From contig CANMLS010000019.1 in the NCBI GenBank assembly GCA_947498785.1, positions 29,431-93,430 of the forward strand: a DNA stretch of 64,000 bases, given 5' to 3'. This document shows positions 8,778 through 19,200 of this stretch, in pieces. The position numbers were made by a program, and so were the translations under genes. Source of the stretch: an uncultured Aquimarina sp. Lineage in GTDB: Bacteria > Bacteroidota > Bacteroidia > Flavobacteriales > Flavobacteriaceae. Each line of letters opens with the position of its first letter. The stretch's first letter is position 1. The notes beneath the pieces are model-generated. The model had not been told where the DNA came from. It searched no databases and saw only the letters and a list, made by a program, of their open reading frames with translations.

Positions 8778-9737
8778 ATGGATTACACCTATTCGTCAAT
8801 CGGACTAGGAACAGCTGCTATTGGCAGACCGCAATATATTAACATCAGAAGAGAAGAAAATACACCTATTACTTTAGAAGATTTTAGAAAAAAAGGATGG
8901 CAAACTTTAGAACATGCATACCAGCAAGGTATTCGTTATTTTGATACTGCTCCTGGATATGGATTAGCAGAAGAATTACTTACCGATTGGGTTTTGTCAA
9001 AAAAAGATCCAACTATCGAAATAGCAACAAAATGGGGGTATACATATATTGCAAACTTTGATCCTAAAGCTATACAACATGAGATAAAGGAACATAGTGT
9101 TTCTAAGTTAAACGAACAATGGAAACAGTCTAAAAAGATACTTCCATATTTAAAGATATATCAAATTCATTCTGCAACATTTGAATCTGGTGTTTTAGAA
9201 AATGAGGCTATTTTAAAAAGATTGGCTCAACTAAAATCAAAACATAACCTGATGATTGGAATTACTACTTCTGGTGCCAACCAACTTGATGTTATTCAAA
9301 AAGCGCTTGGGATTGAAGTAGAAGGACATTCTATATTTGATGCTTTTCAGGTCACCTATAATATTCTTGATCAGAGTTTAATAGATATTATAAAATATAT
9401 ACATACAAAAAATAAAAAAGTTATTATAAAAGAAGCTTTGGCTAATGGACGCTTGTTTCCTAACAGTAACTATCCAAATTATCATAGATTATATGTTTTT
9501 TTACAAGAACTTGCCGATAAATATCAAGTTGGGATTGATGCTGTAGCATTGCGGTTTTGTATCGATACAGTTGCACCTTATAAGATACTTAGTGGAGCTT
9601 CAAATGAATCTCATGTTGATGAAAACCTCAAAAGTGCTACCTTCACTCTTGACTCAAAAGAAATAGAAGCATTACAATCTTTCCAATCATCCCCGATCAA
9701 ATATTGGTCTGAACGCAAAAAATTATCATGGAATTAA
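8778..9737 (+). CDS. Aldo/keto reductase
   Basis: A 319-residue (alpha/beta)8 NADPH-dependent oxidoreductase. The catalytic tetrad can be read from Asp and Tyr in YFDTAPGYG near 55-63, Lys in IATKWGY near 82-85, and His in YQIHSA near 128-132. The C-terminal part has VALRFCIDTVAPYKILSGASNESHVDENL, the region that grips the cofactor phosphate. The N-terminus SSIGLGTAAIGR is typical. It probably belongs to the same transcription unit as the two upstream genes. Its substrate cannot be inferred. Confidence 0.9.
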   Translation: MDYTYSSIGLGTAAIGRPQYINIRREENTPITLEDFRKKGWQTLEHAYQQGIRYFDTAPGYGLAEELLTDWVLSKKDPTIEIATKWGYTYIANFDPKAIQHEIKEHSVSKLNEQWKQSKKILPYLKIYQIHSATFESGVLENEAILKRLAQLKSKHNLMIGITTSGANQLDVIQKALGIEVEGHSIFDAFQVTYNILDQSLIDIIKYIHTKNKKVIIKEALANGRLFPNSNYPNYHRLYVFLQELADKYQVGIDAVALRFCIDTVAPYKILSGASNESHVDENLKSATFTLDSKEIEALQSFQSSPIKYWSERKKLSWN

Positions 9738-9794
9738 TTTTCTGTTAGAAAAATATCCAAACTACCCAATCTACTCAGGTTTTCTATATACATC

Positions 9795-10436
9795 ATGAAA
9801 AAACTATTAAGCCATTTACTTCCTTTTACAAAAGAAATACCATCCAAAATTAATGGGACTTTAGAGCTCACATTGATGAATGGAAAAAAGGTATTAGACA
9901 GTCAAAACGCCAATTATTCTTATGGTTCACTGCAAAAATTACTTACTTATGGACTATCGCAAATAGATATTCCTACAGATAGCCAGATTCTATTGTTGGG
10001 GCTTGGAGGTGGAAGTATTCTACAACCTTTGCGAGAAGAATTTAATCACAAAGGAAAAATAACTGCTATAGAAATTGACAAAGTCATCATAAAAATTGCA
10101 AAAAATGAATTTGATGTTACTGATAACTCTAATCTTGAAATTATATGTGATAATGCACAACACTATGTTAATCATTGTAAGAAACAATTCGAAATCATAA
10201 TCATTGATCTTTTTATTGATAATAAAGTTCCTGAACCATTTTATGAGGATGAGTTTTGGAAAAAAATAATTGAATTAATACGACCCAAAGGAAAAGTTGT
10301 GTTTAATGCAGGAATCAATTTGAAAGAAAATACTAAAATCAAACATCTTCAGGCAAGTTTCAAATCTCAAATTGAGTTTATACAATTTAACAACGTACAA
10401 GGAACAAACACATTACTTATAGGAAAAAAGAAGTGA
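9795..10436 (+). CDS. Spermidine-synthase-like SAM-dependent methyltransferase
   Basis: 213 residues with a class I Rossmann methyltransferase core like that of spermidine synthases. The glycine-rich loop LLLGLGGGSILQPLR is near residues 57-71, the acidic ribose-binding residue is in AIEIDKVII near 88-96, and IIIDLFIDNKVPEPFY near 135-150 resembles the family's D-x-x-D-x-x substrate gate. The N-terminal beta-barrel of true SpeE is reduced to about 45 residues. It may therefore be a spermidine-synthase-fold enzyme of other specificity. It has 57 nt of spacing on the upstream side. Confidence 0.78.
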   Translation: MKKLLSHLLPFTKEIPSKINGTLELTLMNGKKVLDSQNANYSYGSLQKLLTYGLSQIDIPTDSQILLLGLGGGSILQPLREEFNHKGKITAIEIDKVIIKIAKNEFDVTDNSNLEIICDNAQHYVNHCKKQFEIIIIDLFIDNKVPEPFYEDEFWKKIIELIRPKGKVVFNAGINLKENTKIKHLQASFKSQIEFIQFNNVQGTNTLLIGKKK

Positions 10437-10517
10437 TTTTTAAACGTTAAAATAATCAGTATATTTCTCTATACTTCTAGCAAAACCATAATTTTAGATA
10501 CTAATTACAACAAAATA

Positions 10518-11453
10518 ATGACTAAAAAAGAGTTAAAAGATCGTCACAATACTATTAAGCCCTATATTCATAGAACCCCTGTACTTACATCGAGATTATT
10601 AAATGAAATTTCTGGTGCAGAGCTATTCTTTAAATGTGAAAATTTTCAGAGAATGGGGGCTTTTAAAATGCGTGGAGCTGCCAGTGCTATTTCTAGATTA
10701 TCTGAAACACAAAAAGCCAAAGGTGTTGTAACTCATTCTTCTGGTAACTTTGCTCAAGCATTATCTTTAGCTGCGCTAAGCTTAGGAGTAAAAGCATATA
10801 TCGTAATGCCGTCAAACGCTCCTCAAGTAAAAAAAGATGCCGTAAAAGGATATAAAGGTGAGATTATTGAGTGCCCTCCCACTCTAGAAGATAGAGAACA
10901 AGCTGCAGCTTTAATTCAGAAAGAAAAAGGTGCTACCTTTTTACACCCTTCTGATAATCTGGATGTAATCCTAGGACAAGGAACTGCTGCTTTAGAATTG
11001 TTAGAAGACTACTCTGATCTCGAATATATCCTAACTCCTGTTGGAGGTGGCGGACTTATTGCTGGAACAGCATTAGCAGCTCATTTTTATGGTAATAACT
11101 GTAAAATTATTGGTGGAGAACCTTTTGAAGCTGATGATGCTTACCGTTCATTACAAAGTGGGAAAATTGAAACTAATGATACAGCAAATACAATTGCAGA
11201 CGGGTTAAAAACACAATTAGGAGATATTAATTTTCCTATAATCCAAAAACACGTTTCAGAAATTATTAGAGTTGAAGAACAAGAAATTATTGATGCAATG
11301 CGATTGATCTGGGAACGAATGAAAATTATAATAGAACCTTCTTGCGCTGTGCCTTTTGCAGCTCTACTAAGAGAAAAAGATACGTTTAGACATAAAAAAG
11401 TCGGAATTATTCTATCTGGAGGGAATGTAGACTTGGAAAACTTACCTTTTTAA
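10518..11453 (+). CDS. PLP-dependent threonine/serine dehydratase (or serine racemase)
   Basis: A fold-type II PLP enzyme of 311 residues without a C-terminal ACT regulatory domain. The Schiff-base lysine is in GAFKMRGAASAI (Lys50), the substrate loop is SSGNFAQAL near 75-83, and the phosphate-binding glycine loop is GGGGLIAGTALA near 177-188. The cofactor-ring contact ILSGGNVDL is at the end. The length and absence of ACT fit the catabolic dehydratase/serine racemase group rather than biosynthetic IlvA. It is monocistronic by spacing (81 nt and 151 nt gaps). Confidence 0.9.
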   Translation: MTKKELKDRHNTIKPYIHRTPVLTSRLLNEISGAELFFKCENFQRMGAFKMRGAASAISRLSETQKAKGVVTHSSGNFAQALSLAALSLGVKAYIVMPSNAPQVKKDAVKGYKGEIIECPPTLEDREQAAALIQKEKGATFLHPSDNLDVILGQGTAALELLEDYSDLEYILTPVGGGGLIAGTALAAHFYGNNCKIIGGEPFEADDAYRSLQSGKIETNDTANTIADGLKTQLGDINFPIIQKHVSEIIRVEEQEIIDAMRLIWERMKIIIEPSCAVPFAALLREKDTFRHKKVGIILSGGNVDLENLPF

Positions 11454-11604
11454 AAAAATTATAAAGTAAAAATTCTTATCTGCTTTATTTTCTAATAAAC
11501 AAGATACGTCTGTTCATTATTTTTCAAATTTTATATATTTTAGATAGTCAACACTTTATAACCAAAAAACGCTGATCTTTCTAGTTAGCTATTATTTTAA
11601 TTTC

Positions 11605-12843
11605 ATGAAAAGTAAACTACTCTTATCAATACTTTTTCTTACTATTATTGCATGTGGAACTGACAAAAAAGAAAAAGAACCAGTCAATATATCTAATACT
11701 TCAGAAATATCTAAAGAGTATACTACTTCTGATTTTAGAAAAAAGGGAATACATTCTAATTTAAATCTAACATCAGAAGCTCAATGGGATAGTATTAATA
11801 AATTAAAACATCATTATAAACTTGCATCTAAGCATCATCTTCGCAAAGAATACAGAACCTTTGGGTGGCATTTATACTCTAGTGGTTCTGCTTATAAGAG
11901 TTACAATTTCTCCTTATTATGGGGTATCTCATATTTTTCTTATCAGGTAAATCCCGAAACAGGAAGTTATAAAAATATTCATCAATGGAAAACCACAGCG
12001 CTTATCGATAGTGCAAAAATTCACCAATGTAAAGTGTTTCTTTCTGTATCTAATTTTGGATCAAAAAACAATTCTAAATTTTTATCTAACCCAAAAGCTC
12101 AAGAGACTCTTATCGATAGTTTAACTACTTTATTAAAATTAAGAAATGCAGATGGAATAAATATAGATTTTGAAGGAGTACCTAAAAGAAGCAAGCAAGA
12201 TTTTAGCAATTTCTTAATTAATCTATCTACCAAATTGCGTGCTTCAAATTCTAAATATTTAGTTTCTTTAGCATTATATGCTGTCGACCAAAACAAGATT
12301 TTTGATATTAAAACTATAAACCCCTATATTGATATCTACACTTTGATGGGATATGATTATTATGGAAGTTTTAGTGATCAAGCTGGTCCTATATCGCCAT
12401 TAAACAGCAGCATACAATGGGGCGAGAATAGCGTAGCACATTCAATAGATTATTATCTAGACCAAGGTGTATATCCAAATGATTTAATTGTTGGACTCCC
12501 CTATTATGGAGGAGAATGGCAAACCAAAACTGTATCAATTCCCAGCAAGACAGATCATTTTATTAAACACTATTCCTATACCAGAATTAAGGAAATAATA
12601 GAATCTAATCATGTCGAGGTAAAATATGATACTATAAGTTCTAGTGCATATTCGGTTTTTAAGGATACAGAAGATAATCCTAGACAAATATGGTTTGAAG
12701 ACAGTATATCACTATCTCATAAATACGATTGGATTAAGAGCAAAAAACTATCTGGAATAGGAATATGGGCTTTGGGATATGATCATGGCAATCCTGAGTT
12801 ATGGCATTTATTAGCTAATAAATTTGGAGGAGAAAAAGAATAA
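11605..12843 (+). CDS. Glycoside hydrolase family 18 lipoprotein (chitinase / endo-glucosaminidase-like)
   Basis: A lipoprotein signal ends at Cys17 (TIIAC), followed by a charged linker (residues 18-45) and a GH18 barrel. The catalytic motif on strand beta-4 is DGINIDFE at 183-190. Glu190 is the proton donor and Asp188 its partner; Asn186 replaces the second Asp of the canonical DxxDxDxE, as in many bacterial YaaH/endo-type members. DIYTLMGYDYYGS near 245-257 and GIGIWALGYDHG near the end are the beta-6 and beta-8 signatures. The likely substrate is an N-acetylglucosamine polymer such as chitin or peptidoglycan, cleaved in the periplasm or at the outer membrane. Confidence 0.88.
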   Translation: MKSKLLLSILFLTIIACGTDKKEKEPVNISNTSEISKEYTTSDFRKKGIHSNLNLTSEAQWDSINKLKHHYKLASKHHLRKEYRTFGWHLYSSGSAYKSYNFSLLWGISYFSYQVNPETGSYKNIHQWKTTALIDSAKIHQCKVFLSVSNFGSKNNSKFLSNPKAQETLIDSLTTLLKLRNADGINIDFEGVPKRSKQDFSNFLINLSTKLRASNSKYLVSLALYAVDQNKIFDIKTINPYIDIYTLMGYDYYGSFSDQAGPISPLNSSIQWGENSVAHSIDYYLDQGVYPNDLIVGLPYYGGEWQTKTVSIPSKTDHFIKHYSYTRIKEIIESNHVEVKYDTISSSAYSVFKDTEDNPRQIWFEDSISLSHKYDWIKSKKLSGIGIWALGYDHGNPELWHLLANKFGGEKE

Positions 12844-12945
12844 TAAGTCTAGAACCTTCTCTCTAAAAAATACAGCTAGAATCAAAATTATTTTTTAATA
12901 ATGATACTTTTGTAACATCAATTTAATCAATCAAAAAATAGAAAG

Positions 12946-12979
12946 ACTGCTAATCCTAAATATGTTAGCAGTTTTTTTA
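12946..12979 (+). terminator. Intrinsic terminator after the GH18 gene
   Basis: ACTGCTAA (12946-12953) pairs with TTAGCAGT (12965-12972), an 8-bp stem, followed by seven T. The core resembles that of the terminator after the GH16 gene (14701-14737). Confidence 0.8.
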
Positions 12980-13128
12980 TTTACACAAAAAAGATTAAAG
13001 AAAATCATAAATGTTTCTTCATATTTTATCCTTCTTTTGGTTTTATATTTTCTATTCTACTATCAAATACAAAATAAACCATAAACATCTGTAAATCTGA
13101 ATTTTATAAATATAAATATTATTATGTG

Positions 13129-13136
13129 TATATTTG
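13129..13136 (+). promoter_or_regulatory. Candidate -7 promoter element for the GH16 gene
   Basis: TATATTTG matches TAnnTTTG and lies 63 nt before the ATG, leaving room for a leader of about 55 nt that would contain the dyad at 13158-13174. No clear -33 TTTG was seen. Confidence 0.4.
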
Positions 13137-13157
13137 ACATTTAACTACTTAATTGCA

Positions 13158-13174
13158 GATTGCTTTAAGCAATC
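13158..13174. promoter_or_regulatory. Perfect 17-nt dyad, possible operator or leader hairpin of the GH16 gene
   Basis: GATTGCTT-T-AAGCAATC is a perfect palindrome with 8-bp arms, centred on 13166 and ending 25 nt before the GH16 ATG. It lacks the following T-run needed for termination. Its position after the presumed -7 element suits a repressor site or a hairpin in the 5' leader. Confidence 0.45.
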
Positions 13175-13199
13175 ATTTAACACAAAAAACACTTAACAT

Positions 13200-14678
13200 A
13201 TGAAAAGTAACTCTTTTCCAGGAATAGCTATGACTATTCTTATCAGTTGCCTAAGTTTTGGAGCACTGATCGCGCAACCCGCTTCGCCATCTGGTAAAAA
13301 ATGGCAACAAGTAAATGAACTCTCTGATAATTTTAACTCATTTGATTCTGGTAAATGGCAGAAAGGACACCCTTATTGGACAGGAAGATCTCCTAGTCAA
13401 TTCAATAATAATAATTTATCCTGGCAGAACGGTAACCTACGTCTTAAAGGAACTTTACGAAATGCAAATAGACAAGGAGATTTTATATGGACTGCATGCC
13501 TCACTTCGAAAGCCAAAAGTTTTAAAAAAGGTATGTATGCAGAAGCTCGTATCAAAAATGCCGATATGGCGATTGTTTCTTCTTTTTGGATGCAAGGTAA
13601 TTATAGTGAAATTGATGTGATTGAAAATTGGGGAGAAGTCAAAGCAAATAACTGGCGCCACCTTGATTATACAATGGAAATGAATACGCATTATTATCCT
13701 AGACCATGTGGTTGGCCATGTGATAAAAAAACACCAAAACACGCTACCAATCCAAGAAATATAGGCAACTCTGCAGAATATGCCGTATATGGAGTTTGGT
13801 GGGTAGACAGCAGAAATATACGTTGGTATAGAGATGGTGTACAAGTTGCTAGTGTTACTTTACCATACGATTTCAATGAAGACATGTATATGTTTTTTGA
13901 CATGGAAGCATTTACATGGGGACCTGGATTACCTACAAACGGAGATATGAATAATGGAAACAAAAACACGGCCTATTATGATTGGGTAAAAACCTACAGG
14001 CTGGTTAATGATTCTTCAGGTGGTGGATCTTTAGCTGCACTTAAAGGAAATAATAATAAACATGTAAGTTCTGAAAATGCAGTAAACCCAATGAATTGTA
14101 ATCGCAATAATATTGGAGCATGGGAAAAATTTGAGATTTCTGTAATAGGATCGATCAATGGTAATGATATAGTTACTTTAAAAGGGAATAACGAAAAATA
14201 TATCAGTTCTGAAAACGGCGTAAAGCCAATTACATGTAATAGAACTAATGTTGGTAATTGGGAAAAGTTCGAGCTTATACATCATGGTAATCAAATCTAT
14301 AGTTTAAAAGGAAATAACGGAAAATACATCAGTTCTGAAAATGGTTCTAGAGCAATGACTTGTAACAGAAGTAGTATTGGAAATCAGGAAAAATTTACTA
14401 TACAATACGGCTTATCAAAAGCGATTCATACTTCAATTTCTACTGGATTTGATATGTATCCAAATCCTACTCTTGGCAAACAAGTGACCATTGATCTAGG
14501 AGAGTATTCTGGAGTAAGTAATCTTTTTATTTATGACATTCAAGGCAAGGAAATAATCAATAAAGAATTCGATGGTTCTCAATATCAAATCAACAAGGAT
14601 ATAATCCCATCTAAAGGGTTATATTTAATCAAAGTTAAAAATACTGAAGGTGAATTTGTTCAAAAATTGATTCATTAG
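13200..14678 (+). CDS. Secreted GH16 polysaccharidase with trefoil-like module and T9SS sorting domain
   Basis: The 492-residue protein has a signal peptide (about 1-25, ending LIAQP), a GH16 catalytic domain (about 33-272), a beta-trefoil-like module (about 280-400) and a T9SS type A sorting domain (about 417-492, MYPNPT to the C-terminal QKLIH). The catalytic signature EIDVIE is at 137-142, with Glu137 as nucleophile and Glu142 as acid/base. The trefoil region has three repeats of the type LKGNN-KY-SSENG--MTCNR---G-WEKFE, like fascin or ricin-B lectin folds. The GH16 part resembles agarase/porphyranase/kappa-carrageenase branches; I cannot choose among them. It is monocistronic, bounded by terminators. 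Confidence 0.88.
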   Translation: MKSNSFPGIAMTILISCLSFGALIAQPASPSGKKWQQVNELSDNFNSFDSGKWQKGHPYWTGRSPSQFNNNNLSWQNGNLRLKGTLRNANRQGDFIWTACLTSKAKSFKKGMYAEARIKNADMAIVSSFWMQGNYSEIDVIENWGEVKANNWRHLDYTMEMNTHYYPRPCGWPCDKKTPKHATNPRNIGNSAEYAVYGVWWVDSRNIRWYRDGVQVASVTLPYDFNEDMYMFFDMEAFTWGPGLPTNGDMNNGNKNTAYYDWVKTYRLVNDSSGGGSLAALKGNNNKHVSSENAVNPMNCNRNNIGAWEKFEISVIGSINGNDIVTLKGNNEKYISSENGVKPITCNRTNVGNWEKFELIHHGNQIYSLKGNNGKYISSENGSRAMTCNRSSIGNQEKFTIQYGLSKAIHTSISTGFDMYPNPTLGKQVTIDLGEYSGVSNLFIYDIQGKEIINKEFDGSQYQINKDIIPSKGLYLIKVKNTEGEFVQKLIH

Positions 14679-14700
14679 TATTGTAAAAAAACAAAATACA

Positions 14701-14737
14701 AAAGGCTGCTAATTCCTATTTTTAGCAGCCTTTTTAT
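14701..14737. terminator. Strong terminator between GH16 and gltD (probably bidirectional)
   Basis: AAAGGCTGCTAA (14701-14712) pairs perfectly with TTAGCAGCCTTT (14722-14733), a 12-bp stem with a 9-nt loop. T-rich sequence lies on the right and A-rich sequence on the left, so it can serve both the GH16 gene (+) and gltD (-), which converge here. Confidence 0.9.
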
Positions 14738-14776
14738 AACAATAATTGAATATTTAAAAATAAAATTTATTAGGTA

Positions 14777-16246
14777 TTAAACTCTTGGTAAGTCCCCATC
14801 TCCTTTAAGTGGTAAATTAGAACTTCCCATCAAATAACTATCAATATGATAGGCAGCTTGTCTACCTTCTGCAATTGCCCAAACAATAAGTGATTGTCCT
14901 CTACGTGTATCTCCAGCAGCAAAAACTCCTTTTACATTTGTAGCATAATTATCTTCTGTTGCTTTAATATTAGTTCTTGCATCCATATCAATTCCTAATT
15001 GCTCAGCAATAGTAGGTTCTGAGCCTGTAAAACCAAGAGCTAATAATGCTAATTCGCATTTCCATTCTTTTTCAGTACCTAAAATTTCTTTGAGTGTAAA
15101 TCTACCGTTTTCTTTTACCCACTCTACTTCTGTGGTTATTAACCCCTTCAGATTCCCATTTTTGTCTCCTAAAAATTCTTTAGTCGAAATACTCCAATTA
15201 CGATCCACACCTTCTTGATGAGATGAACTTGTACGTAATCGCATAGGCCAAAATGGCCATGGTTGATTTGCAGGACGTTCTGTTGTCCCCTTACCCATTA
15301 TCTCAAAATTGGTTACAGAAGTTGCCCCGTGACGAACAGAAGTACCTATACAATCAGATCCCGTATCTCCTCCACCTATTACAATAACGTCTTTCCCCGT
15401 AGCCAATATTTCCTCTCCCAAATCTTTTATTCCATCAACCCTTCTATTGTTTTGAGGTAAAAAATCCATTGCTTGCACAACACCTTTTAGATCAGAACCT
15501 TTAACAGGTAAGTTACGACGAACCGTTGCTCCTGTACATAAAACTACAGCATCAAAATCTTCTTTTAACTGATCAGCTTTGATATCCTTTCCAATATGAG
15601 TATTGGTTTTAAATAAAATACCTTCTTCTTCTAAAACAGTCACACGACGATCAATTACATTTTTTTCCATTTTAAAATCTGGAATTCCATAACGTAATAA
15701 CCCACCAACTTTTTCATCTCTTTCAAAAACCGTTACTAAATGCCCTGCTCTATTTAATTGTTGCGCCGTTGCCAATCCAGCTGGACCAGAACCTATTACA
15801 GCTACCGTTTTACCAGTGCGTTCTTTTGGGGGCTGAGCTTTTACCCATCCATTTTCAAAAGCTTGTTCTACTATATTTTTTTCGATGTTTTCAATCGTTA
15901 CTGGATCTTCATTAATCCCTAACACACAAGCTTCTTCACAAGGTGCTGGGCACAATCTTCCTGTAAACTCAGGAAAATTATTCGTAGCATGTAAAATACC
16001 AGCTGCTTTTTCCCATTTACCACGATACACCGCATCATTAAAATCAGGAATCAAATTCCCTAAAGGACACCCACTATGGCAGAATGGGATTCCACAATCC
16101 ATACATCTCGCTCCTTGATCTTTAAGTTTTTTCTCTGGCATTGCCACAGTAAATTCTTTATAATCTTTTATACGATCTTTAACAGGTTCGTACTGTTCTA
16201 TTTCTCTTTCAAATTCTAAAAATCCAGTTATCTTTCCCATGCTCAA
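14777..16246 (-). CDS. gltD: Glutamate synthase (NADPH), small subunit
   Basis: The 489-residue electron-input subunit of GOGAT. The N-terminal ferredoxin-like region carries two cysteine groups: C48, C51, C56, C60 (CMDCGIPFCHSGC) and C99, C103, C107 (CPAPCEEAC). These bind the [4Fe-4S] clusters that pass electrons to GltB. The FAD-binding fold begins with VIGSGPAGLATAQQL at 150-164, and the NADPH-binding fold has VIGGGDTGSDC near 289. The C-terminal GVFAAGDTRRGQSLIVWAI is the FAD-contact signature. It starts 7 nt after gltB ends, so both are one operon. Together they convert glutamine and 2-oxoglutarate into two glutamates. Confidence 0.97.
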   Translation of the reverse strand: MSMGKITGFLEFEREIEQYEPVKDRIKDYKEFTVAMPEKKLKDQGARCMDCGIPFCHSGCPLGNLIPDFNDAVYRGKWEKAAGILHATNNFPEFTGRLCPAPCEEACVLGINEDPVTIENIEKNIVEQAFENGWVKAQPPKERTGKTVAVIGSGPAGLATAQQLNRAGHLVTVFERDEKVGGLLRYGIPDFKMEKNVIDRRVTVLEEEGILFKTNTHIGKDIKADQLKEDFDAVVLCTGATVRRNLPVKGSDLKGVVQAMDFLPQNNRRVDGIKDLGEEILATGKDVIVIGGGDTGSDCIGTSVRHGATSVTNFEIMGKGTTERPANQPWPFWPMRLRTSSSHQEGVDRNWSISTKEFLGDKNGNLKGLITTEVEWVKENGRFTLKEILGTEKEWKCELALLALGFTGSEPTIAEQLGIDMDARTNIKATEDNYATNVKGVFAAGDTRRGQSLIVWAIAEGRQAAYHIDSYLMGSSNLPLKGDGDLPRV

Positions 16247-16253
16247 TATCGTT

Positions 16254-19200
16254 TTATGCTTGTGCTAATTTTTCCTCTTCTAATCGTTTTAATGCTTGCT
16301 TATATTCCTCTGGGAAAATCTTGATGAATTTTGGTAATTCTTTTTCCCAATTTTCAAGTATTCGCTGCGCTAAAGGACTTAAAGTGGCATTATAGTGATT
16401 TTCGATTAACGTTTTTAGCTCATCTACATCTTGTTTTTCTTTAACAGGATCAAGATTAAGCGCTTCTTTATTACAATGTGTTTCAAACGTCTTTTTATCA
16501 TCATAGATATACGCAATACCTCCTGACATGCCTGCTCCAAAGTTTCTACCTACTTCACCAAGAATTACAGCAACACCTCCTGTCATATACTCACATCCAT
16601 GATCTCCAATTCCTTCGACCACAGCTTTTGCTCCAGAATTACGAACGCAGAAACGTTCTCCCGCTTTTCCATTAATATACACTTCTCCAGCTGTCGCTCC
16701 ATATAATGTTACATTACCTGTAATCACATTGTTTTCTGGTATAATAGTAGCTTCATCAGGAACCTTAATAACCAATTTAGCTCCAGAAAGTCCTTTCCCT
16801 AAATAATCATTGGTATTTCCATTTACTATCATTGTTAATCCTTTGGTAGCAAAAGCACCAAAACTTTGTCCTGCTGCACCTGTAAAGTTTAATTTCAAAG
16901 TATTATCTGGTAATCCTTGAGCTCCATAAATCTTTGATATTTCATTACTCAAAATAGCGCCTACTGCTCTATCTGTATTACAAATATCAAAATCAAGAGT
17001 GATTCTTTCTTTACGGAAAAGCGCTTGATGAGCTTGTTCTATAATTTCAAAATCAATTGATTTACCCAAACCATGATCTTGTCCTTCTGCGTTATAAATT
17101 CCCACTCCTTCTGGTGCTTCTACCTGATGTAGAATTGGAGTAAGATCCACGCCTGCCACTTTATAATGCTCTATAGCTTTATTGTGATCTAACTTACTTA
17201 CTTGTCCGACCATTTCATTAATCGTACGAAAGCCAAGTTGTGCCATGATTTCGCGTAATTCTTGAGCTACGAAGTACATGTAATTAACTACATGTTCTGG
17301 TTTACCTTTAAATTTTTTACGTAATTCTGGGTTCTGAGTCGCAATACCAACAGGACATGTATTTAAATGACATACACGCATCATAATACAGCCTGAAGCA
17401 ACCAACGGAGCAGTTGCAAAACCAAACTCTTCTGCTCCTAGTAGACATGCTATTGCAACATCTCGTCCAGTTTTTAGCTGTCCATCACACTCCAATACCA
17501 CACGACTACGCAAATTATTACCTACTAATGTTTGTTGTGCTTCTGCTATACCAAGCTCCCAAGGAAGTCCAGCATGTTTTAATGATGTTAACGGCGTTGC
17601 TCCCGTACCACCATCAAACCCAGAAACTAATATCACATCTGCTTTTGCTTTTGCTACACCTGCAGCTACTGTACCAACACCAACTTCTGATACTAATTTT
17701 ACATTTATTCTGGCATCTCTATTAGCAGATTTTAAATCATAAATTAATTGTGATAAATCTTCAATAGAATATATATCATGATGTGGTGGAGGCGAAATTA
17801 AACCTACATATGGTGTAGAATTACGAGTTTTTGCTATTTCAGGATTTACTTTTGGACCTGGTAATTGACCTCCCTCTCCTGGTTTAGCTCCTTGAGCCAT
17901 TTTTATCTGAATCTCTGCTGCATTTGTCAGATAATTGGAAGATACTCCGAATCGACCAGAAGCTACTTGTTTGATCGCACTATTTTTCCAATCTCCATTT
18001 ACATCCTTATAGAAACGAAGTGGATCTTCTCCTCCTTCTCCCGAATTACTTTTTCCGCCAATACGGTTCATCGCTACAGCAAGATTCTCATGAGCCTCTT
18101 TACTAATAGATCCATATGACATTGCTCCCGTTTTAAAACGCTTTACGATTTCTGTCCACGGTTCTACTTCATCTATCGAAATTGGATCATAATTCGAAAA
18201 TTCCAGTAATCCACGAATTGTCATTAATCCTTTAGATTGTTCATTAATCAAATCTGCATATTCCTTATAGGTTTTAGGATCATTATCTCGTACAGATTTT
18301 TGTAATTTTGCTACCGATAATGGATTAAATTGATGTTTTTCTCCATTACGTCTCCATTTATATTGCCCACCGAATTCTAAATCCCTATCTACAGCTATTT
18401 CCTGTTCTAGGTATACCTTTTTGTAACGCTTTGCAATCTCTTTCTCTATTTCATATAATCCTATTCCTTCTATACGTGTTGCTGTATTAGGAAAATACTG
18501 TTCTACAATTTTCGAATTAATACCTATACATTCGAATAATTGAGAACTGCGATATGAATTCAATGTAGATATTCCAATTTTATTCATCACTTTTAATACT
18601 CCCTTACCAACAGCCTTATTATAGTTATTTATAGCTTCTTCAAAAGTAAGTCCTGAGATATTATTTTCTTCGATCTGCTCTGCTATAATTTCATTCACCA
18701 TATATGGATTGATAGCACTTGCTCCATACCCAAATAATAATGCAAAATGATGTACTTCTCTTGGTTCTGCAGATTCTATAATAATACTCACTTTAGAACG
18801 CTTTCCTAGTTTTTGCAATCCACTATTTACATAAGAACAAGCAAGCAAAGCAGGAATTGGCGCTCTATGTTTACTTACATTCCTGTCTGATAATATTATA
18901 ACATTGGTGTCATCATCAATTGCATCTGATACATTTTTAAGCATCGTCTCCAACGCATCTTCTAAGCCATTTAATCCTCTATTAATGTTATATAACATTG
19001 GTACAGAAGTCACTTTGAATCCTTTTTCTGTATATGTCTTTATTTTATCAAGATCTTCTTTAGATATTACAGGATTCTGAATCTTTAATTTATTACAATG
19101 CTTCTCATTAATATCAAATATATTATGGTCTGCTCCCAAAGTAAGACTGATATCGCAAATCAATTCTTCACGAATACCATCTAACGGAGGGTTAGTAACT

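Larger units (their letters stand above)
12844..13199. other. Intergenic region upstream of the GH16 gene
   Basis: These 356 nt contain no gene. They hold the bidirectional terminator at 12946-12979, a candidate -7 element at 13129-13136 and a perfect 17-nt dyad at 13158-13174 just before the GH16 start. The remainder is A+T-rich without clear structure. Confidence 0.6.

Noticed and set aside
13315..13969. Open frames in other frames/strand within the GH16 gene
   Set aside because: They overlap a gene with clear domains and catalytic motifs and have no recognisable family features.
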